DNA of 20,353 nt from Entrophospora sp. SA101. Its lineage: Eukaryota > Glomeromycota > Glomeromycetes > Entrophosporales > Entrophosporaceae. A program made the position numbers and the translations under genes. The DNA is taken from NCBI GenBank assembly GCA_958430865.1, contig CAUDNR010004518.1, forward strand, positions 15,870-36,222. The letters are read 5' to 3'. Positions 9,793 through 20,353 of this stretch are shown one piece after another. Position 1 is the stretch's first letter. Every line of letters starts with the position of its first letter. The notes below the pieces were generated by a model that saw nothing but the letters and a program-made list of their open reading frames with translations, was not told the DNA's origin and did no database searches.

Positions 9793-12445
9793 CAGTGTTG
9801 GAAATTCGACGATCTTATGATCTGCAAAAAAATATTTGCGCACATAATTGTGATCAACAAAAAAATTTATTTAAATTATATAAATAAAAATTATAAATAA
9901 AAATTACAAAAAAAAATTTTATGAATTAATCCTCCTATTTTTTTTATTTTCCCAATATTCACATGCTTTCTCAAAATTAAAGTCTTCAATTTCAGGTCCA
10001 TTTAGTAAAATCATCAAATGATTATTTAATGTATCAAGATTCATTTTGTTCCTTAATTTATTCTTAATCAACTTTGTTTGGGAAAATATCCTTTCTACAT
10101 TTGCATTTGAAAGAGGTATAATAAGAGATATTTTAACTAAAAGGGATATGTTTGGGTAATTAAATGAAAAGTCTTCATCTGTGTCAAAAATGAATTTCCA
10201 TAAATTAATAAAATCTAGTTCATTAGATTTTTTAAGTTGGAGGATAGATTTTACTAAACACCATTCTTCAAAAAGTTTGTCCTTATCAATAATTTCTTGA
10301 AATTCATCACCATCTACAAATTTAGTTTCTCCATAAAATTCACTAAGAAATTCTATCTCTTTATTTCCATACAAATTTAGTTATTCATCATCATCTGGGA
10401 TTTCTTTTGGATCAAAGATGCTAAATGAGCTATCTAATTCCATTTGTGGAAATCTTCTTTGAATAGCATCAATTTTTGCAATGGAATACTCTTTAATAAA
10501 TGGCAGAGAATTAAAATTATGCTTATTTAAATATTCTTTGAAAATGAAACCATTGTTAGGTGGAAATTGCTCATTACCAATGAATTCATACTCTATTTCA
10601 TTTATTGTATTGTTGAGGCTTTTTTTAAATTGAGATAATGATAAAAAATCTAGTTGGAAAGTATTGATCAATTTCTTTAGAATATTTGTTAAGTCAGCAA
10701 AGTACATAGTTGCAAAAATAAAATCTTGATCCAACTGATTATACAATAATTCAGCTTGTTTATCACCTTCATTAACATAATCATTAAGAGTTGCAAGTAC
10801 TGAATTCAAAATTTTATACAAATTACTAACAGAATTAGAAAAGGACAACCATCGTGTTTCACATAAATTTAAAATCTTTAGTGTTGGTTCATCATTAATG
10901 TCTTGCATCATTCTTAACATGTTTTGTCTTTTATGTGATTTAGAAAAAAATGCATACAAATTTTTTAAGGTTTCCTCATATTTTTCAAAACATAAAACTT
11001 CATTAGAAGCATCTTTTCCAGCCAAATGTAGTCTATGTGACACACAATGATTAGATGACATGAATGGATTTATTTTTTTAAGTCTTGCAGCAACACCACT
11101 TTTATAACCAGTCATATTAGATGCACCATCACTTCCAAAATGAATTATTTTTTGAGAGGTTATTACTTTGTCATCACAAAATGATATTATTTGATTAAAA
11201 ATATTTTCTCCATCAGTTGATTCCAAATCAATCATTCCCAAATATCTCATGTATGGTATGTTATCCACCATGTATTTTCCTACAATTGCTAAATACTTAT
11301 TATTAATAGTATTTGTCTCATCAATCATAATGCTCCAATATGGAGATGAATTCAATTCTTCAAAAAGTTCTTTTTGTATTACAGAAACTATACATTCTAA
11401 AAATTCAGAACTAGATTTATTATTAGCATAACTCCCATATGTTGATTTAGATAATGATGGCTTTGCTATGGACGCAGGTTTTAAATTGAATTTTTTATCA
11501 TTAGTAACTTTGTTTTTTGTCTGCAAGAACATTAAATTGGACATATCAGGATATACATTCAATGAAATATTTTTTTTTGAACAAAAATAAATAATTTGCA
11601 TCAATGAAACTATTGTTAATTTTTTGGTGCTCAATTGATTTATAAACCCTATCTCAAATAATTCAAACTTTTTATGTGCATTAGAATTTGAATGTTTTTT
11701 AATTCCTGATAGTCTTAAAATTAGATGAACCTTTTGCAAAATTGGTATTCCCATTTTGATCTCTACAGATTTTGCAATATAAGATTGTTTTTTCATTGGA
11801 AACTTCAACTTCTAACCATGGATATAATTTAAACCATTCAGGATCAATGGTTTCTCTATTATGTGATTTTTGTTCATCTCCAGAACTTATAGTATTATCA
11901 CTACCAATTGATTCATCATCAGATATCTCAAAAATTTCCATTTGGTGAACTGGAGTATTATGAGCTTTGGCAGAAAAATCAATTGATGAAGTTGATTGTT
12001 CTAATGTTTTATTTTTTTTTAGGATTTGAATCTTCATCAATGAATAAAATTCTTTTAGTAATTTGTTTATTAGACATTTTTAACTAAAATTTTTGAATTT
12101 TTATTAAAATTTTTTTATATAGTAAGTGTAAGAATTATTTTTCAAAAGTCAAAATTAAATATTCTACTAACAAATATTTTAATTGTTGTAAAATATGAGT
12201 CATCTTTATTACCTTGAAAGATGTCTTTTTTTATAATAAAATTAAATGGATTGATAATATAAATAAAATATAAATAAACATAAATAAAATAAATTAAAGA
12301 GCTAAATAAATTAATGTTACAAATAACGTTTTACAAAATATATTTTTATCTGGTACTACATATTATAATTTGCACATAAAATGTTCCACAAATTTTGTGT
12401 AACTTGCTGCGTCCGCACCCTCCGCACCCTGAATTTCCAACACTG
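9793..12445 (-). mobile_element. hAT-superfamily DNA transposon, 2,653 bp, with 15-bp terminal inverted repeats
   Basis: The left end CAGTGTTGGAAATTC (9793-9807) is a perfect inverse of the right end (12431-12445). The flanking octamers GTGTTAGA (9785-9792) and GTTGTAAA (12446-12453) agree at 5 of 8 positions, so the 8-bp target duplication expected of hAT elements is either decayed or absent. The right subterminal region carries two copies of a CCGCACCCT-like motif, and the left carries the palindrome GATCTTATGATC. The interior is filled by one transposase gene on the minus strand. Base composition matches the surroundings. Confidence 0.85.
9919..12077 (-). pseudogene. hAT transposase, broken by two frameshifts and one stop
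   Basis: From ATG 12077 the frame runs to an A9 run at about 12010, where it shifts. It continues with acidic sequence and a TTF-type zinc finger (PEWFKLYPWLEV, YCKICRD, FAKGSSNFK). It shifts again near 11705 within the finger, just before HSNSNAH, and runs on to a TAA at 10383-10381. It then continues in the same frame to the stop at 9919. The RNase-H-like core shows IMIDETNTINNKYLAIVGKY, HFGSDGASNMTGYKSGVAAR, NHCVSHRLHLAGKD and CETRWLSF. The hAT C-terminal dimerisation motif is PLSNANVERIFSQTKLIKNK. The total is about 710 codons. The finger binds the element ends and the core catalyses cut-and-paste transposition in the family. The few lesions suggest a recent loss of function, or sequencing error at the homopolymer. 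Confidence 0.85.
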
Positions 12446-12479
12446 GTTGTAAACCTGCACACATACTAAACATTAAGCG

Positions 12480-12767
12480 ATGATTGTGAGATTGGTGGAT
12501 GATCTGCAAATATTTCCTACATTAATATCCCAACACTATAACACATCCTCTTCAGATTTATACTCTTCGTCGACAATGGATGCAGTCACAAGTGGAAAGA
12601 GTGAAAATAAAGCGATTTTCCACAAGTTAAAATTCAAGAAACTTGATTTCACTTGCTTGCTTTGGTTGAATAAGGGAAAGGGTAGATCCTTTGAAAAGAA
12701 AATATTTGTTTATATGAAAGTTTCATCCATAGACTTATTTTATAGACAATGCATTTGTAATCAATAG
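12480..12767 (+). other. Open frame of unknown origin beside the hAT element
   Basis: An ATG-started frame of 95 codons (IVRLVDDLQIFPTLISQHYN; MDAVTSGKSENKAIFHKLKF) looks coding-like in its first 55 residues and becomes less so towards the stop. It starts 34 bp outside the right end of the transposon. It has no recognised domain, and no upstream exon was found. It may be a fragment of a repeated gene. Between 12768 and 13189 I see only AT-rich sequence without a supported feature. Confidence 0.25.
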
Positions 12768-13189
12768 TCATTGTTTTAATTAGTTCATTGACAAATAAGT
12801 TTATAATTAAAGAAAGCCCTTATTTTTTTGTGATGATCCACTAGTGACCACATATATATATTAACACACCACACTATCTATACATTGACATGATTACTGA
12901 TAATTAAATTGATTAATTGCTGAAATGGCATTTTTATATCTCTTTAAAGGTGTGGATGAATAAATAAATAAATATTATATATGAAATAAAAATTTAACCA
13001 ATCATTTAGCAACTTTTTATTTTATTTTATAGTACTGTAGTAGAAATCACTAAGATTAAAATTAAACAATTGAATAATATTAATATTTTATCTTAATTAA
13101 GCATAAAACTTGTGATAATTATTATTTAATTGGTTGATCAAAGTGGAAGAAGAATAATATTTATTATTTATTATTTCATAAAAATCAAA

Positions 13190-14274
13190 CTAATTTAAAG
13201 CATGTAAAAGTTTCCAGTAGAATTCAGATGTTTTTTCTTTTGAAAATAAAATTTCTTCTTGAAGAAATTGAGGTAACGATTTCAACAATATAGAATCCCT
13301 TGTAGGATCAATACAAGGAGAATACACATAAATACCTGGATGATCAGGCGTGGCTGAAAGTTTAAAGACTAAATCTATTTTTAAAAAAGAATGCAAAATT
13401 GTTTAAAATATACACACATACATATACGTGTATACCATTTAAGTAATTAATAATTAAGTGTTGATACTTACCACCTTTTTTACTATTTTGAAAACATGAA
13501 AGTGTAAATTCGCCAGCAGATCTTATTTTTACATTTTGGATCAATAAATTGGTAAGATCCTCATATAAAGTATTTTTAAATGATTGTTCAGCATACTTTG
13601 AATTAAGTTCATTTGTAGAAGTTGCTTTAGCCAGTCTAGCACTAAGTTGTTTACTATTTTGTAACTCCAAATTAAGCTCAAGTTCGAGCATTTTTACTAA
13701 TTTAATAAAATAACAAATAACAAATAATAATAATAATAATAATAAAGAGATTTTAGCAATGAAATAGATGTGTTTATATTTATTTGTAAAATGGTTGATC
13801 CTAACCTCTTTCACGTAACTTCACCAATTCATCATCCTCCTGAGATGCTTTAGCTTCCTTTACTTTGCCTTTATATGTTGATTTCTTTTGTTTGGAATTG
13901 TTTTCTTTTTTTTTTTGTGTTAATAAAAACAACAACAACAATTATTATTATTCTAGTTTTATAATTTTATTAAAAGAATATTGAAAATATTATTTAATAT
14001 ATATACCATTTATTGTCTTTTCTTTAAGTTGTCGTGTACTTTCTACTTTTTTACGTGGCTTGACTTCTAATTGAACTAGGGTATATTCTTGTGCTTCTCT
14101 TTTAGTCTGAGATCTCTGTGAGTAGTTTATACATTTAATGACGATAATGGACATTAAAATTAATATTATACATTTAATGACGATAATGTATATTAAAATT
14201 AATATTGTAGAGTTTGTAGTTTTAATGCAAGTGTCCATTTTGTAAAAATTAATTGCTGTAATTACCGTTCGCAT
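13190..14274 (-). CDS. CSM1: Monopolin complex subunit, Csm1/Pcs1 family
   Basis: Five exons, 14274-14266 (only MRT), 14115-14007, 13904-13806, 13696-13472 and 13374-13190, join in frame to 208 residues. The N-terminus is basic (MRTRSQTKREAQEY, PRKKVESTRQLKEK). A coiled coil spans about 65-125 (DDELVKLRERVKMLELELNL). The C-terminal globular domain carries the family signature: YEDLTNLLIQNVKI, GEFTLSCFQNS, then LVFKLSATPDHPGIYVYSP, PRDSILLKSLPQFLQEEI and FYWKLLHAL. In yeasts Csm1/Pcs1 dimerises by its coiled coil. Its globular head binds kinetochore or rDNA-silencing proteins, clamping kinetochores or rDNA. Donors are good (GTAATT, GTATAT, GTTAGG, GTAAGT). The third exon's acceptor lies after 11 A's but follows a near-perfect branch site TATTAAC. 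Two AATAAA motifs lie shortly after the stop. Confidence 0.85.
14128..14205. repeat. 39-bp tandem duplication in intron 1 of the Csm1-like gene
   Basis: The motif acatttaatgacgataatg recurs at 14131 and 14170, with following sequence attaaaattaatatt matched in both copies. It lies in the first intron (14265-14116). Confidence 0.85.
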
Positions 14275-14584
14275 TATTAGAGACTAAATATAAACTTGTA
14301 TTTTTTTATTCACTTGATCTTAATACGTGTTTGTCACACCATACACCTGTCCATTATAAAGCATTTTTTTTTTTTTTATTAAAAAAGCTTCAAAGAAAAC
14401 GTCATTTTGAACATAAAATTGGGCCTTTACACTATTATTACATGAGGCCCATATTAATATTTATTTTTACAATACGAGATCGGTAATAAATTATGACTCT
14501 GTAGAAATTCGATTTGCGTAATTTGCGTACCATAAAATAAAACGAAAACTGAGCTAAATATTATTAACATAATTAAGGCTTCGG

Positions 14585-14830
14585 ACAAAACTTTCACCTA
14601 TCTCCCCCTCATATCAGGCTTTCTTGCTGTTACCATATGACATTGATCACTGATGAGGATCAGTATTTGTGCGTTATACCTCTCTAGAATAAAGTTGGTA
14701 TCTGCAACTAGTTCAAAATCTCCAATTTGGAAGATTGCAATCTGGGTTATTGTTTTGGATTCAGAGTTTTGAGTCCTGGGGAACTTATCCCCAAGTCCTG
14801 AGGTTGGGACCAAGACATAACGTGGATTTA
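14585..14830. other. GC-richer island, unassigned, possible repeat remnant
   Basis: About 245 bp stand out from the flanking AT-rich DNA. On the minus strand a 71-codon frame is open (for example DFELVADTNFILERYNAQI) but matches nothing I recognise. It contains a small hairpin (GGGGAACTTATCCCC near 14778). From 14281 to 14584 there is only AT-rich sequence with T-runs and no supported gene. Confidence 0.3.
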
Positions 14831-14994
14831 TGGAAGGTGCATTTATGGAGGTCTGACTATATTATTATTTTATTGATATTGAATTTTTTTTATTAGCAAT
14901 TATATTTCTTTGTTTATTTTTTTAATGTATATATTAACACTATTATTTGGATAATAATAATTAAAAGTAATTGAATTCATTCTTTTACACAAAA

Positions 14995-15340
14995 GATTAT
15001 TATTATCTATTATTATGTGAGGCATTGACAATAGAAAAATCCAAATAACGTTTTTTATTAGTGTGTACTTACTCAATATGTAAAAAATAAAAAAATAATA
15101 CATTTACGTCTACCTTTTATGCCTCAAGTCAATCATACAGCATTCATGTATAAATAACATTTTTTAACAGTATGTACTTTCCAATATGTGATAAATAAAT
15201 ACATATTAATATGTATACATTATGACTACCTTTTATGACTCGAGTCAATCATAGAGTATTCATGTATAAATAATGTTTTTTATTAGTATACTTATTATTA
15301 TCCAATACTGGTATGTAATAAATAATATGTATGTATGTGT
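14995..15340. repeat. Tandem repeat with 116-bp period, about 3 diverged copies
   Basis: The block taccttttatg, then agtcaatcata, attcatgtataaataa and ttttttattagt recurs. The clearest anchors are taccttttat at 15111 and 15227 (116 bp apart). An earlier, more diverged copy begins near 14995 (tattatgtgaggcattgacaatag). It is non-coding. Confidence 0.75.
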
Positions 15341-15594
15341 TGCTCTAGCATGATTGCCTTTACGTCTAAAGAAATAAAAGAAAAGAATAAGAAGTGCAAT
15401 TGAATCATTAATGTTTGTGCACCTTGGTAAAAAATATGTATATTTTTTGGAATTTTTACCTAGAATAATTGATTTTTTTTCAAAAACTATATAACTCATG
15501 TCAATTTTAAGAAGACAAATTATTTTGGATTACGCACTCACTGTAGGAGTAAATTTATATTGATATTCATAAAAATTGGTTTTTTAAAAAATTA

Positions 15595-16038
15595 GAGGTT
15601 GGAATCGTCCAAAAAATCCTTAGTCGACTACTAGTTGGTCAAAATTTTCTTAGTCGACTAAATAATAATAACAATAATAATAATATTTCGTTTTTTTTTT
15701 TTTTTTAATTTGTAAATTATGAATTCATTTCCATTTGAATCTTTCACTTTTTTAAAATGCTTCCACACAAACCATATGTTACGATTCGCTTTTTTAAAGG
15801 TCTTCTGGAACCACCGCTTAAATCATGGGAACTTGAAACAAATGAACTATTGGACCTTGCACTGGAAGTGTTTATTCATTCGCATGTAAAATCATCATCA
15901 ACAACACCACTACTATTGTCGTCATCATCATATTGATGGTATTGATACTCTTCTACATAGAGATTTTCCATTTTGAATAATATTATTAGCATAGTATTAG
16001 TATTAGTATTAGTAGCATTAGTAGTCGATTCCAACCTC
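15595..16038. mobile_element. Small inverted-repeat element (MITE-like) carrying a short open frame
   Basis: GAGGTTGGAATCG at 15595-15607 is a perfect inverse of CGATTCCAACCTC at 16026-16038. TA borders both ends (15593-15594 and 16039-16040), consistent with a TA target duplication. Near the left end two copies of the palindrome TAGTCGACTA stand 30 bp apart (15621 and 15651). Near the right end a TATTAG hexamer repeat occurs (about 15994-16014). The length is 444 bp. The interior has a T-run (15691-15706) and a 59-codon open frame on the plus strand. Confidence 0.55.
15757..15936 (+). CDS. 59-residue open frame inside the inverted-repeat element, unrecognised
   Basis: The ATG at 15757 has a favourable A at -3, and the frame ends at TGA 15934-15936. 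The first 44 residues look like real protein (MLPHKPYVTIRFFKGLLEPP, then SWELETNELLDLALEVF). They are followed by a Ser/Thr-rich end from a simple repeat. It could be a captured exon fragment or a minor product of the element. No domain is recognised. Confidence 0.3.
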   Translation: MLPHKPYVTIRFFKGLLEPPLKSWELETNELLDLALEVFIHSHVKSSSTTPLLLSSSSY

Positions 16039-16339
16039 TATAAAAAATATTGTAATGAGTTGTCATTATAACGGAAGCGACTTGTATATATATATTATAT
16101 ATGCACACATAATTTTTCGAATCAATAACTCGTTTTATGTTTAAATAACCGAATATCATCAAAACTACTAGCTGGAGAATTATTACGTAAAGATAAAATT
16201 GGTGCAAAAAGTGATGTTGCTAAGTTTTAAAAGATGATAAGTCTTGTGGTTAGATATTATTCTTGTATTAAGAAGCTTATTATAATAAATTCTTTTTCTG
16301 TAATTTCTATTCAACATCGTTTGATAAAAAAAAATTTTA

Positions 16340-16490
16340 CAGGTTAAGTTCGGGTTTGGGTTGAAATTTTTTGTGTATGTACAAGTCGGAAGATTTTATA
16401 ATTTTTTAATGGCAGATTGGGTTCGGTTTGCAAATTATAAATTTGTACGAGTTCGAGTTGAGTATTCATTCAGTTCGGGCCTCTAACACA
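16340..16490. other. GTTCGGGTT-like degenerate repeats, otherwise empty spacer
   Basis: Several scattered variants of gttcggg/gggttcgg/gttcgag occur (about 16349, 16418, 16450 and 16473), suggesting an old repeat. The remainder of 16041-17076 shows only AT-rich sequence and one 18-bp palindrome. Confidence 0.3.
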
Positions 16491-16777
16491 GAACAACTCT
16501 TCCTCCAAAAAAAAAAACCACTATGCGTATAAATATAATAATTTTTTTTACGCATTTATCAATAAAAGAAAAGATTGATTTTAAAAAATAAAAAAATGAT
16601 ACAAGTATGAGCTATTAAAAAAAATGGTGTCGCCTTTTAAAAAAAAATTTTTTTTGAAACGCCTTCCCAAGTATTGTAAGAGCCATTCTAAATATATGAT
16701 AAATTTTACTTTTTCCATCAAAGTTGTAGATCGATTAGAATTAAAATTAAATTTAACGGTCCAAACGTCTTTGACAC

Positions 16778-16795
16778 CCAGATCTATAGATCTGG
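16778..16795. repeat. Perfect 18-bp palindrome
   Basis: CCAGATCTATAGATCTGG is self-complementary. It lies in the spacer downstream of the poly(A) polymerase gene. No function is assigned. Confidence 0.9.
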
Positions 16796-16991
16796 CAAAT
16801 TCAAAGAACAGATTGTTTTTCTAAATTAAGTAGAATTATAATTCGCGTGTAATCTCTAAAATTAGTTGGTTATTTGATTGATCAGATGATATGACGGACA
16901 ATAATCTTGAGGCATTACATTTTTATTATATTGCAATAATTATAGTAGTAATAGTATATTATAAAAAATTTAATTTAATAATTTGATCTGA

Positions 16992-17001
16992 TTTATTTAT
17001 T
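16992..17001 (-). promoter_or_regulatory. Candidate polyadenylation signal of the poly(A) polymerase gene
   Basis: Two overlapping AATAAA hexamers on the minus strand lie about 75 bp after the stop codon at 17077. The position suits a 3' end signal. Confidence 0.4.
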
Positions 17002-17076
17002 GAATAATTTTCAATACAGTAGTAGTAATAGTTGTAGTTGCGGAATAGTTCGTAACCGATTAAAATAACCATCAGT

Positions 17077-20109
<3,033 letters not shown>

Positions 20110-20353
20110 TTCTTCAAAATAAATTAAAGTAAGTATTCAAGATTGTATTGTTAACTTTTATTGCCTCCGAAAGTGATTTGGAATCGTAAAAATACTTTTT
20201 TTTAAATCTAAAATTTTTTTTTTTTAAAAAATTAATCTTTTATATCGATTATATTACTATTAAAATAAACAATTACATGGGGCATACTGCAACAAAACCA
20301 GACAAAGTGAACATTGGTATTACCAAGAATTTCAGGGATCAAAATTTAGTAAT

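Noticed and set aside
14651..14680. CTGATGAG, a hammerhead-ribozyme core-like string
   Set aside because: No GAAA box, flanking stems or cleavage site at the needed spacing.
14995..15340. CRISPR-like array
   Set aside because: Copies are long, diverged and without unique spacers, in a eukaryotic context; an ordinary minisatellite.
16624..16824. 66-codon plus-strand frame
   Set aside because: Begins in an A/T homopolymer, with no protein-like pattern beyond composition, no neighbour exons and no motif.

Overview
This is eukaryotic, very AT-rich DNA. Genes are split by many short introns (about 46-150 nt) with GT..AG ends and T-rich acceptors. Protein families point to a fungus, most likely an arbuscular-mycorrhizal (Glomeromycotina, Rhizophagus-like) genome. 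The clues are a kinase-like protein with Sel1 repeats of the kind expanded there, a degenerate F-box/leucine-rich protein, a hAT element and several small inverted-repeat elements. The assignment is inferred from gene content, not from a database match. Spliced gene models below were built by hand from splice sites, reading phase and family conservation.

Layout, left to right. (1) 1-611, minus: the C-terminal part of a MARVEL-like membrane protein running off the left edge, with a 21-bp in-frame repeat coding QQPQTPI. (2) 654-2957, minus: a four-exon gene for a 680-residue Asn-rich protein with three SUMO-interacting-motif-like sites. (3) 2958-4290: non-coding, holding a 566-bp element with TA-flanked terminal inverted repeats (3157-3722) and a possible coding remnant. 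(4) 4291-5604, minus: a three-exon, 379-residue protein with four CBS-type segments. (5) 5779-6966, minus: a decayed F-box/LRR-type pseudogene. (6) 7306-9751, plus: a five-exon, 690-residue protein with an MLKL-type N-terminal helical bundle, a pseudokinase domain and Sel1 repeats. (7) 9793-12445: a hAT transposon, transposase on the minus strand, broken by two frameshifts and one stop. (8) 13190-14274, minus: a five-exon, 208-residue monopolin subunit of the Csm1/Pcs1 family. (9) 14275-17076: gene-poor, with a 116-bp tandem repeat, a GC-richer island and a second inverted-repeat element (15595-16038) carrying a 59-codon frame. (10) 17077-20109, minus: nuclear poly(A) polymerase, 15 exons, 597 residues.

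The genes do not form one pathway. Two (poly(A) polymerase and the Csm1-like protein) are conserved nuclear housekeeping functions. The most interesting accessory locus is the MLKL-like pseudokinase, whose architecture resembles proteins that kill cells by membrane permeabilisation. A hAT element sits 41 bp after its stop codon.
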